Shown: in pieces, positions 1 through 7,654 of the stretch | Numbering within the stretch: the stretch's first letter is position 1 | Layout: every line of letters begins with the position of its first letter | Source: Candidatus Lachnocurva vaginae | Lineage (GTDB): Bacteria > Bacillota > Clostridia > Lachnospirales > Lachnospiraceae | Reading direction: 5' to 3' | DNA: 64,000 nucleotides | Assembly: GCA_011082265.1 (NCBI GenBank) | Contig: CP049781.1 | Span: 1,178,001-1,242,000 of the forward strand | Notes under the pieces: generated by a model | What the model was told of the DNA's origin: nothing | Seen by the model: only the letters and a program-made list of their open reading frames with translations | Database searches by the model: none | Made by a program: the position numbers and the translations under genes

Positions 1-459
1 TGTATTTTCTTCCGAGATTGATGTAATTTTCCAATCAGGAGCTTTATCAAGGTTAGGAAAATATTTATTTGCATCATAAGAAAAATCTATCTTTGTAACA
101 AGTGCTTCATTGCACATAGGAAGAAGTTCCTTATAAACGCTCTCTCCTCCGATAACAAATATATCCTTATCTTCATAAACTTTTAAAACGGACTTAAGTT
201 CGTCTATAGAATTTACTACAATAAGATTATCATACTTTTCATATTCTTTTTTTAAATTGTTATTTCTTGTAAGAACTATATTTGTTCTGTTTAAAAGAGG
301 TCTTTTATCAGGGAGGCTTAAAAGCGTCTTTCTTCCCATTATAACAACATTTCCCATAGTAAGCATTCTTATTCTCTTCATATCTTCAGGGATTTTTACA
401 AGAAAATCATCATCTTTTCCTATCGCCCAATTTCTATCAACAGCGACAATTAATTTCAT
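1..459 (-). CDS. folA: Dihydrofolate reductase, C-terminus cut by window edge
   Basis: Dihydrofolate reductase makes tetrahydrofolate from dihydrofolate with NADPH in the cytoplasm. The reverse strand from an ATG at 459 reads 153 codons with no stop before the window edge. The family is usually about 160 residues, so only the last few are missing. Visible motifs are the N-terminal AVDRNWAIGK strand and loop, IPEDM, the NADPH-binding VVIMGRKT segment and a late VIGGESVYKELLP segment. An AAGGAGG ribosome binding site lies directly before the ATG. Reading and motifs are seen directly; function follows from the family. folC lies 20 kb away, so the folate genes are not clustered here. Confidence 0.93.
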   Translation of the reverse strand, partial: MKLIVAVDRNWAIGKDDDFLVKIPEDMKRIRMLTMGNVVIMGRKTLLSLPDKRPLLNRTNIVLTRNNNLKKEYEKYDNLIVVNSIDELKSVLKVYEDKDIFVIGGESVYKELLPMCNEALVTKIDFSYDANKYFPNLDKAPDWKITSISEENT

Positions 460-494
460 ATTTCCTCCTTTTCCTGATATCTCCTGATATTTTT

Positions 495-588
495 ACAAAC
501 ATATATTATTTAATTTTACAAACATATATTATTTAATTTTTATAAACATATATTATTTAATTTTTATAAACATATATTATTTAATGTT
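495..588. repeat. Four-copy 23-24 bp AT-rich tandem repeat
   Basis: Four consecutive near-identical units of the form ACAAACATATATTATTTAAT start at 495, 518, 542 and 566. They sit just upstream of folA, between its start and the tRNA-Gly promoter. The last two copies have ATAAAC in place of ACAAAC. No coding potential is seen. It could be a slippage-prone spacer or part of the folA leader. Confidence 0.85.
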
Positions 589-675
589 TAAACTATATAA
601 CCTTATAAGTATAACATGTAGATAGATAAAAAGATAATAAGTTAAAAATAACGCCAAATACCGGTTAAAAAGTCC

Positions 676-704
676 TTGACTTTTATACCCTATTTGTATA
701 TTAT
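676..704 (+). promoter_or_regulatory. Promoter of tRNA-Gly
   Basis: TTGACT (676-681) and TATTAT (699-704) are separated by 17 bp and lie about 21 bp before the tRNA. This is a good sigma-70/sigma-A type match in the expected place. It is a sequence-based inference. Confidence 0.65.
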
Positions 705-725
705 AGATAAAGTCTTAAAACACAT

Positions 726-798
<73 letters not shown>

Positions 799-908
799 CT
801 ATATTAATAAGAGTGCCTCTGTTAGGTGGTAGATATCTTATGATAGTACTAACCTTGTTTTATTAGGGATTTTATAAAATTGAATTAAATAGTCTAGGTG
901 ACAAGATG

Positions 909-946
909 AAAAAGGTTAAGAATAGAGATGTTCTTAACCTTTTTTG
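909..946. terminator. Bidirectional hairpin terminator
   Basis: A perfect 14-bp stem (AAAAAGGTTAAGAA with TTCTTAACCTTTTT) has an 8-nt loop and is followed by T residues on the plus strand and A residues before it. It can end the tRNA transcript from the left and the gene at 1010-2059 from the right. Confidence 0.85.
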
Positions 947-1009
947 ATTAATTATACAAATTCTTTCGAAACAGCTATATACACCATCCATAAAAATTCA
1001 GTATAAAAA

Positions 1010-2059
1010 CTATACTGACACATCAAAAACAGATAAGTTTGAAGCACCAATCCAACTCGTCTGTGTCACTCCATATCCTTGTTCTTGCCCAATATCATAT
1101 AGACCATTCTTATTAAAGCCAATCTCTAAAACAGGATCTTTTGCCATGTTCCAACCACTACTCGTAACATATTTTTTCATATACCCTGAATAATCTTCAA
1201 ACTCTGCTGCAACAGACTCCATTTCTTTATACTTAGCTAACAGATCAGTTCCATCTTTCAGAAGATACTTTCCCTTCTTATAGACTGCTTCTCTGACATC
1301 ATATCCTGTTGTCTGCTTTATCGTATGCCATAATGCAAAGTGTTCCTGCTTCTCCTTGCTAATTTGTGAATTAACCATATTCTGATTCACATCATGCATA
1401 CTCCACCATACATGATTCCAAAGATTTTCTCCATTTGAGCCTTGATTTAAAAGTTTCTCTATAAGTGATTGCTTTTGTACATCTACATTTCCTTCCACAG
1501 ACACTTCATAAGAATATGGATCAATCTTAAATTTGAAGTTTTCCTCTCCACCAATTTCAATACCATTTTTCTGAAACAACTTAGATATTTGCTGGTTAAT
1601 TACGGTTCGAGCATATTGTTTCTCTTTTATTTTACTTAAAGAATTATAAACACCAAAATCATTTTTAGGACCGTTATATAGTCCCTTATAGTCTTTCAGC
1701 GCATAATCATATCTTAGCCAACACATTCCACCATCATATTTTCCATTTGTCTCTAGCATTTTCTCTTCATGATGAGCAGCTAACATACGCTGTTGTTCGG
1801 ACATATCCGACCGAAAATAAGGCGAATGTTTATTGTAATACTTGTCAAATATATATGTGTCCGGATTAGAATGCGATATATTCTCTCTATGCACTTTTGC
1901 ATAATGTTTTTTTATAATATCGTGGGCTATTCTATCTTCTTCCGTTTCTTCTCCACTAACATACCCGATTTCCGTGTTTGGTGAAGATTTTGTAGAATTA
2001 TTTACTATATCACGCCCATTAGGAATTTTGGAATAGTAATCATACTTAGTAACATTCAA
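1010..2059 (-). CDS. Unrecognised 349-aa protein, possibly DUF4885-like
   Basis: A long reverse-strand ORF reads from a TTG start at 2059 with a strong AAAGGAGG site before it. The protein is soluble, rich in charged and aromatic residues, and has no signal peptide, membrane segment or repeat. It opens with a short polar segment (VTKYDYYSKIP), has a Trp/His-rich middle (NLWNHVWWSMHDVNQNM) and ends in a hydrophobic segment. The general layout recalls DUF4885-type proteins of Bacilli and Clostridia, but this is recall and not a search result, and the role is unknown. It stands alone between a tRNA-adjacent terminator and a phage-type gene remnant, which suggests acquired DNA. Confidence 0.6.
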   Translation of the reverse strand: MNVTKYDYYSKIPNGRDIVNNSTKSSPNTEIGYVSGEETEEDRIAHDIIKKHYAKVHRENISHSNPDTYIFDKYYNKHSPYFRSDMSEQQRMLAAHHEEKMLETNGKYDGGMCWLRYDYALKDYKGLYNGPKNDFGVYNSLSKIKEKQYARTVINQQISKLFQKNGIEIGGEENFKFKIDPYSYEVSVEGNVDVQKQSLIEKLLNQGSNGENLWNHVWWSMHDVNQNMVNSQISKEKQEHFALWHTIKQTTGYDVREAVYKKGKYLLKDGTDLLAKYKEMESVAAEFEDYSGYMKKYVTSSGWNMAKDPVLEIGFNKNGLYDIGQEQGYGVTQTSWIGASNLSVFDVSV

Positions 2060-2376
2060 TTCTTTTTCCTCCTTTTCATCTTACAAATAACTTTAACTTG
2101 TAGCCAGTATCATGAAGGTCATACTGAAAATCCACATTTTACTAACTAATATGTCACTTTTCCCTACACAGTAACTATATAGTTGTTTTATATGCTTACC
2201 AATGTAATTACTTTTCCAATTATCTTATAATCTTTTAGTATTCTTAGTAATTTCATATGTGATTCGTTCTAATGTAAAGAAATATTATATAATATATATC
2301 GGTATTTTTTATTTTTTAAGTAGTTAGATGTTGTAAATTGCACTTATTTTGTTGTGATTTTTAGATAGTAAGTAAT
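2060..2376. other. AT-rich spacer without recognisable content
   Basis: This stretch separates the start of the 349-aa gene from the ORF6N remnant. It holds the 349-aa gene's ribosome binding site at its left edge and otherwise very AT-rich DNA. I see no ORF of useful size, hairpin terminator or repeat. Confidence 0.6.
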
Positions 2377-2631
2377 TTATTCATTTGTGTTTTGATTTGT
2401 TTGGATAGCAATTTGTACTAATTCCTTTGAGCTGATGAAATATTGATTTTCAACGATGAAGTCTTTCATCTGCTTAAACATTCGTATCAAAGCCTTGCTC
2501 TGTTTAACTGCAAGTTCTCCCCTTAATACAGTCATAAGCATATAAATACCCTGCTCTGTAAAAGCATAAGGTAGTTTTCTACGACCACCCCAACTTGAGA
2601 TATTGGGTGCATTTTTTAACCTATCTTTTAA
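2377..2631 (-). pseudogene. ORF6N-domain protein remnant, N-terminus missing
   Basis: The reverse strand encodes about 84 residues with the phage-type ORF6N signature: SSWGGRRKLPYAFTEQG, then YMLMTVLRGELAVKQSKAL, then IRMFKQMKDFI, ending at a TAA at 2379-2377. ORF6N proteins are phage or mobile-element proteins of about 180-300 residues whose N-terminal half precedes this motif. Here that half is gone. The open frame begins immediately after the stop codon of the InlB-type gene (2634-2632) and is in the same frame as it. There is no start codon or ribosome binding site, so this is a fragment left by recombination or decay. Confidence 0.8.
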
Positions 2632-4518
2632 TTATTTAAGTGCCTTATCTACACTCTTTCTATATTCATCATCAAGGTACCATATAGAGTTATCAAAAAG
2701 TCCTCCATTTGTACTCTCTATCATTGAATTTCTTCCTCTGCTTTGATATTTGGATTTTTTATTTAAAACTTCAGGGTCATTTTTTTTATAATTTTCTAAA
2801 TCTATAAATCTTACATAGCCTTCAGTTCCTCCATCCTTAGCTTTTATTTTATCAGAACTTATAATATAAACCCAAAAAGATTTCTTTGTAATATTCCCTG
2901 CAGAATCCTTTACTACTGCATAAACTAAGACACCTTTTCTTTTTCCTTCAAGCTTAAAATCACTTATATCATAATTTTCTATATATCCATTTTTGAAAAA
3001 ATTAATTTCTTTATCTTCTCTATCATAAGCTTTACAATACTTTAAAAGCTCTTTTTCTGTAATCTTATAGCTTTCATCTTCTTTAAAATATCTATTTTTT
3101 ACTTTAGTAATTTCGGGAGCTTTATCCCAACATGCATATAAAGTAATAGTTCCTGTTTCTGTATACAAAAGATCATATTTTTTAAGAAGATCTTTCGCTT
3201 TTACTTTTGAAACATCTTTATAGAAAATGTCGGGGTACAACGTATCATTTTTATAGCACCATCCTCTAAATGTAAACCTCGGGCTTTCAAATTCATCTTT
3301 AATTTCATTTTTTAATTTCAAATCTAAAATTCCTACAGTATCAATATCAATAATCATTTTTTTATTGGTTTCATTACATTTTCCATTTTCTCCGCCTCGT
3401 TCATTTATATCAAAAATAAGATTGTATTTATTCTTTTTCCATTTTGCTTTAAGTGTATAATATCCGTCATCCTGATCTCTTTTATATACATCGCCAGGAT
3501 TATATTCTTCTCCTTCTTCTCCAATCCATTTTTTAAATGTATATCCTGCTCTTTTCGGGATTCGACTATTTACATAAATAGGTTTTTTATATATTTTTGT
3601 TTGTGAAGGAATGCTTCCCTCTCCACCATTTAAATCATATTTTAATTTGTGAACCTGTCTATGCGGTATTTTTCTTGTACTTACATCACCTATTTTACCT
3701 GTATAGCTTCTTCCTGCGACGTGAATATAATAATCTTCTTCTGTACAAGTATATTCTTCGCCCAAAATAGTGCTTAATGATTTCGTACTTCCTGACATAT
3801 CATCAGTAGTTAAAAATCTCCAGCTAGAGTCAAAACTTGCATAACTATTTCTATCTACTGTATAGTAAAATCCTGTAAGATAATCATCAGCTGTCATTTT
3901 AGTATATTCATCAGGTACATAGCTTTCTTTATTTGTTCCTTTTTCTACTGCATAATAATCAAAAGAATATACTGTTTTATTCCAGTCACAGCTTCCTGAA
4001 AGGCTCGCTTTTATATCCGTTTTTCCCACTTTAGAAAAGCTTATGGATGCAAGTCCGGGTTTTGCTCCGTCTATACCTATAGGTTCAAAATCGAATGTTT
4101 TATGAATATCATGTCCCCATACATTTTTTACATCAGAAGAATCATTTAACATTTTTTGTACATCGACATCCGGAAGATTTATCATTCTTCCATCCGATAA
4201 TCTTACGAATGATTTTAATACATATTTCCCCGGATTAAATTTTAAAATTCCTCTACTTGTACAATTATATATATCTAATGAAATATTTCCGCCAGAATAC
4301 CTTACAGCAGATTCCTGTACAGTAGCAAATCGCGGATCAAAGCTGTATTTTCCTGTATCTCCAGAATCCGAATAATTCACAGGTACAATTGAATCATGTG
4401 ATAAGCCTCCACCTGACGCTTTCGCATTTTTTCTAAAAAAATAACCTGTAAAAGCCATGATTCCAAGCATTAAAAATACACTTATTTTTCGTATGAAACC
4501 CCTTTTTTTATTTCTCAT
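2632..4518 (-). CDS. Secreted InlB-repeat surface protein
   Basis: A 628-aa extracellular protein. Residues 1-34 form a signal peptide: a basic start, a hydrophobic stretch 12-28, and AKA before the likely cleavage site. Residues about 35-290 are unrecognised. Residues about 291-360 match the Listeria-Bacteroides (InlB B-type, Flg_new) repeat: YDLNGG, then RAGYTFKKW, then YTLKAKW. Residues 364-464 are a diverged second copy ending in LYACW. Residues about 467-555 look like a bacterial Ig-like domain ending in VVKDSAGNITKKSFWVYI. No LPXTG anchor is present and the C-terminus is polar. It ends right where the ORF6N remnant begins, so the natural C-terminus may have been altered. The start has a GGAGGGAG site. 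Binding or adhesion is a family-based guess. Confidence 0.85.
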   Translation of the reverse strand: MRNKKRGFIRKISVFLMLGIMAFTGYFFRKNAKASGGGLSHDSIVPVNYSDSGDTGKYSFDPRFATVQESAVRYSGGNISLDIYNCTSRGILKFNPGKYVLKSFVRLSDGRMINLPDVDVQKMLNDSSDVKNVWGHDIHKTFDFEPIGIDGAKPGLASISFSKVGKTDIKASLSGSCDWNKTVYSFDYYAVEKGTNKESYVPDEYTKMTADDYLTGFYYTVDRNSYASFDSSWRFLTTDDMSGSTKSLSTILGEEYTCTEEDYYIHVAGRSYTGKIGDVSTRKIPHRQVHKLKYDLNGGEGSIPSQTKIYKKPIYVNSRIPKRAGYTFKKWIGEEGEEYNPGDVYKRDQDDGYYTLKAKWKKNKYNLIFDINERGGENGKCNETNKKMIIDIDTVGILDLKLKNEIKDEFESPRFTFRGWCYKNDTLYPDIFYKDVSKVKAKDLLKKYDLLYTETGTITLYACWDKAPEITKVKNRYFKEDESYKITEKELLKYCKAYDREDKEINFFKNGYIENYDISDFKLEGKRKGVLVYAVVKDSAGNITKKSFWVYIISSDKIKAKDGGTEGYVRFIDLENYKKNDPEVLNKKSKYQSRGRNSMIESTNGGLFDNSIWYLDDEYRKSVDKALK

Positions 4519-4733
4519 TTCTCCCTCCTCATAAATAGCTTATAAATATTGTATTGCCTTATTGTTTAAGTTATATCAACTACATTTTAAACTGTTTTTA
4601 AGGTTTATTTATAAAGAAAGGAAAAAGATTTTAAAAAGTATTCTAAATTTTATAAAGGATTTCTTAATAAAATATAAATAAATCAATGCAAAATGTATAA
4701 TTAAAGAAATGATTAATATAATACAGTACTTTT

Positions 4734-5474
4734 CTATTTTAACCCTAATCTTTTCATAATAGAATTAATTTTAAGTCTTGATATCTCACAGGTTGTTCCA
4801 TCAAAGAATAACAGCTCTCTCTTTTTTTTATCGACTGAAGATACATTTTTTATATTAACAAGTGTCGACCTGTCCGCTTTCTCAAGGACGTGATTCTTAT
4901 CAAGGTCTATAATATCCGATAAAACTCCGTAAAATTCCTGCCTGTAATTTTTTGCACAAATAACTAATCTATGAGAATTCATTGAAGTCTGTATAAATAA
5001 TATATCCGAATATGGAATACTTATTCCTGACCTACCTTCACACGAGTATGTCAGCAAATCTTTATTAGAAATATCTTGCTTATTAGAAGCACAATCTAAA
5101 CACGCTCTTACTCTATCTCTAAAAACATCTTCCGGACTGTCTTTTATTATAAAATCAAGTACCGATATATGGTTTTTAAAGGCGAGCGGCATAGATTCCG
5201 ACAAAGTGGTAACAAATACAATAAGATTGTAAGGATCATAACTTCTTATATCCTTTGCGATATAAAAACCTTTATCCTTATCATTATCAATTTCTAAATC
5301 CAGGAAATAAAGATCATAATTAACCTTTTGTTTTATTTCGTCATTATACTCTTTTTCACTTGATATACTTTTTATTGTAATCTTTTCGTCCTTTTCTTTT
5401 GAAATGTCTAAAATAGCATTTTCAAGTCGTAGTATGTGACTTTGATTATCTTCCAATATAAGAACTTTAATCAA
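4734..5474 (-). CDS. LytTR-family response regulator (ComE/BlpR/AgrA type)
   Basis: A 246-aa response regulator with an N-terminal receiver domain (acidic pocket E8/D9, phosphoacceptor D59 in YFLDLEI, residues about 1-125). A C-terminal LytTR DNA-binding domain (about 145-246) carries the typical HVLEKADRSTLVNIKNVSSV segment. The TTG start at 5474 overlaps the kinase stop by 4 bp and has AAAGGAGA before it, so the two genes are translationally coupled. Regulators of this family bind paired direct repeats spaced about two helical turns apart. Such repeats occur three times at 10.4-12.7 kb, so this protein is the likely activator of the bacteriocin genes. That assignment is inference from matching spacing and proximity. 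Confidence 0.92.
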   Translation of the reverse strand: MIKVLILEDNQSHILRLENAILDISKEKDEKITIKSISSEKEYNDEIKQKVNYDLYFLDLEIDNDKDKGFYIAKDIRSYDPYNLIVFVTTLSESMPLAFKNHISVLDFIIKDSPEDVFRDRVRACLDCASNKQDISNKDLLTYSCEGRSGISIPYSDILFIQTSMNSHRLVICAKNYRQEFYGVLSDIIDLDKNHVLEKADRSTLVNIKNVSSVDKKKRELLFFDGTTCEISRLKINSIMKRLGLK

Positions 5475-6796
5475 CTTCTATCTCCTTTATTTTTAAATTT
5501 AAGCTTTTGTGTAAATGTATTATTCGATATCATAGTTATAATTTCTATGCCTTCATATTTCGCCATTATATTTGAAATCGTATATAAACCGATTCCTCTG
5601 TTACTTCCTTTTGTAGAATATCCCTTTTCCCAAATTTTATTCTGATCTATATATTTTTCTTCCCTTGTATTTTCTATAATTACATACGTCATGCCTTTAT
5701 TTGACGACAGTGCTATGTTAACTTTAGGCTCGTCCGCTTTTATTGCACCTTCAATTGCATTATCACATAAAATATTAAGAATTCTTATCGTATCAAGCAT
5801 AGGAACGAAAACTTTTGGAATATCTCCGCTAATTTCAAGCTTAAACGGGATTTTTTCATTTTTAGCCTGAATCATTTTCTGCATTAAAACATTTTTTATA
5901 GCAATGTCTTTTATCCTATTTGCATTAAATACCGAATAATCCGATTTTTGAAGTCCTTTATTCATCTTTATAAGTACATTTTGATAAATAGATTCCACTT
6001 CATCAATGTTTTTTTCTTTTATAGCAGGTTCAAGGGACGAGACAATTCCTCCGAAATCGTGCCGAAATCCTCTGATTTCATCATATAAAGACGAAAGTTC
6101 CGTAATCACATGATTTAAGGAGAGATTTTCATTTTCTTTCTCTTTTAAATTTTCATTTTCAAGATATCTTGTCTGTCTTTCTTTAAGATATAAAATTGTA
6201 AGTAAATATACCATAAAGACAAATAGTGATATTACTAAATCGTATTCATTTATAAAAGGATTTTGTAACTGTACTAACACTAATGATGATATTCTTATAA
6301 TACTTAGAAACAAAAATATATATATTGCTCTAGTTACATAATAAGAAAATCCCTTTGATTTCAATAATTCTTTGTCCAATTTGACAAAATCTAAAATAAT
6401 TACCACTATAAGTAAACAAAATAATGCCAAAAGAAGACCAATAAATTGTGAAAAAAATATATGCATATTTTTTAAATCAAATACTCTAGCTACTATACTT
6501 CCAAAGAAGAAATGAAGAGAATCATATATTAGATATAAATACAAAGAATAAAATAAAGATATTTTTTTATCATTTTTTAGTTTTACAAAAAATATAAAAA
6601 AATAAAAAATAATTATTCCAACACCTTCAAGTGAAGCATATATGCTAAAAAACACTTGTCTTATAATCATTAAATACAGACAATTTCGTTTTTGACTAAA
6701 AATGTTATCTACTTTTGCTCCTATAACTACTCTGGGTAAAATAATTTCTATAAGTGCAAAAGCAACTGCAAATACTACACCTATATTATCTTCCAT
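5471..6796 (-). CDS. Peptide-pheromone receptor histidine kinase (AgrC/ComD type)
   Basis: A 441-aa membrane sensor kinase. The first about 205 residues form six or seven hydrophobic segments with short loops and no large extracellular domain, as in receptors for small peptides. A short coiled linker is followed by the phosphorylation box GFRHDFGG (His246), an N-box ILCDNAIEGA and a G-box SNRGIGLYTISN, typical of the GHKL-type ATPase of the AgrC/ComD group. I chose the ATG at 6796 over the TTG one codon earlier because AGAGGAA is better placed. It lies 53 bp after the double-glycine peptide gene and overlaps the response regulator gene, giving a peptide-sensor-regulator unit. Confidence 0.93.
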   Translation of the reverse strand: MEDNIGVVFAVAFALIEIILPRVVIGAKVDNIFSQKRNCLYLMIIRQVFFSIYASLEGVGIIIFYFFIFFVKLKNDKKISLFYSLYLYLIYDSLHFFFGSIVARVFDLKNMHIFFSQFIGLLLALFCLLIVVIILDFVKLDKELLKSKGFSYYVTRAIYIFLFLSIIRISSLVLVQLQNPFINEYDLVISLFVFMVYLLTILYLKERQTRYLENENLKEKENENLSLNHVITELSSLYDEIRGFRHDFGGIVSSLEPAIKEKNIDEVESIYQNVLIKMNKGLQKSDYSVFNANRIKDIAIKNVLMQKMIQAKNEKIPFKLEISGDIPKVFVPMLDTIRILNILCDNAIEGAIKADEPKVNIALSSNKGMTYVIIENTREEKYIDQNKIWEKGYSTKGSNRGIGLYTISNIMAKYEGIEIITMISNNTFTQKLKFKNKGDRS

Positions 6797-6849
6797 CAAC
6801 CAATTCCTCTTTAATAAATATTTTCTGTAAATTTATTAAAATTGCATTA

Positions 6850-7023
6850 TCATTGTATAGAAGTCAAAATATTCTTTATGTTATAAATAAAATTTTTACC
6901 AAAATCAAAAAATCTATTTCTTCCTCCCGTAATCTCCTGTAACTCTTCTTCAGAAAGCACATCATATAATTTTTCAGTTTTCTTCATTTCAATTTTCTTA
7001 CCTTCCATATGTTTTTCCTTCAT
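6850..7023 (-). CDS. Double-glycine leader peptide, likely pheromone
   Basis: A short gene of 57 codons. The precursor ends its leader with LYDVLSEEELQEITGG, the classic double-glycine signal recognised by C39-peptidase exporters (hydrophobic and acidic positions at -12, -8/-7 and -4, then GG at 33-34). Cleavage would release 23 residues starting RNRFFDFGKNFIYN, cationic and aromatic, with an R..FF spacing like the pneumococcal competence peptide. AAAGGA precedes the ATG at 7023. An internal ATG at codon 6 also has an AAGGA site, so the exact start is open. It sits directly between exporter genes and the kinase. The position and small size favour a signalling peptide, but a bacteriocin is possible. 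Confidence 0.85.
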   Translation of the reverse strand: MKEKHMEGKKIEMKKTEKLYDVLSEEELQEITGGRNRFFDFGKNFIYNIKNILTSIQ

Positions 7024-7048
7024 AATACTTATCCTTTCTTAAACTAAT

Positions 7049-7654
7049 TTAAAACAATTTTTCTACAATAAATTTAAGTACCGTTTTTTCTCCTTTTATA
7101 AGTTTAGCCGTGCAAGCCATTCCATTCCTTAATTTTAATTCTTTTCCCGATTTATCCTTTAATTTTCTTTTTTGTAATTTTACTTCTACAATATAATATG
7201 CCTTTCCTGTATTTTTATCTATAGTTATGTCTTTAGAAATATTTTTTATTTTTCCTTTAAAATATCCATATTCACGTGAAGGAAAAGATAATATATCAAG
7301 TTTTACTTTCTGATTCTTAAAAACTTTACCTATTTTAGCATTATCAACATAAATTTCGGCATAAAAATCGGATTCTTTTTTTCGGTTCGATTTTTTCTTT
7401 AATTTACCTTCTTTTTCAGCATTTTTTATTTTATTAACATTATATGTACTTTTTAAATCACTTTTATTTTCAAGTCTTAATATTCCCTGATATTTATCAA
7501 CCTCTTCAATTTTAAATAATGATGCCCATACTAAAAACACTGCAACAAGGGAAAAAATCACATATATTGTATATGTAATAAAAGGATTAGGTTTTGATTT
7601 ATAAACTTCAACGCTGTCGGATAAATCTTTCATATCAAGTATTATAGGTTTCAA
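7049..7654 (-). CDS. Shortened HlyD-type exporter accessory protein
   Basis: A 201-aa membrane-fusion (ComB/BlpB/LcnD-like) protein that would link the ABC exporter to the cell exterior. It has a cytoplasmic start, one membrane segment (about 25-45), the strand YQGILRLENKS and then a late beta-barrel part with AEIYVDNAKIGK, VKLDILSFPSREYGYFKGKI and YYIVEVKL. Family members have about 400-470 residues, with a lipoyl domain and long coiled-coil hairpin in the middle. Here a basic linker of about 20 residues replaces them, so an internal deletion is likely. The TTG start lies directly after the exporter stop codon and has GGAGGTGAT. The protein may be non-functional or a minimal form. Confidence 0.8.
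   Translation of the reverse strand: MKPIILDMKDLSDSVEVYKSKPNPFITYTIYVIFSLVAVFLVWASLFKIEEVDKYQGILRLENKSDLKSTYNVNKIKNAEKEGKLKKKSNRKKESDFYAEIYVDNAKIGKVFKNQKVKLDILSFPSREYGYFKGKIKNISKDITIDKNTGKAYYIVEVKLQKRKLKDKSGKELKLRNGMACTAKLIKGEKTVLKFIVEKLF

Noticed and set aside
257..487. 76-aa plus-strand ORF near the left edge
   Set aside because: It is antisense to folA, whose motifs and ribosome binding site are clear.
889..910. Resemblance to the start of a 5S rRNA (GTCTAGGTGACAAGATG)
   Set aside because: The match is short and stops at once; the following DNA is a terminator. No 5S structure can be formed.
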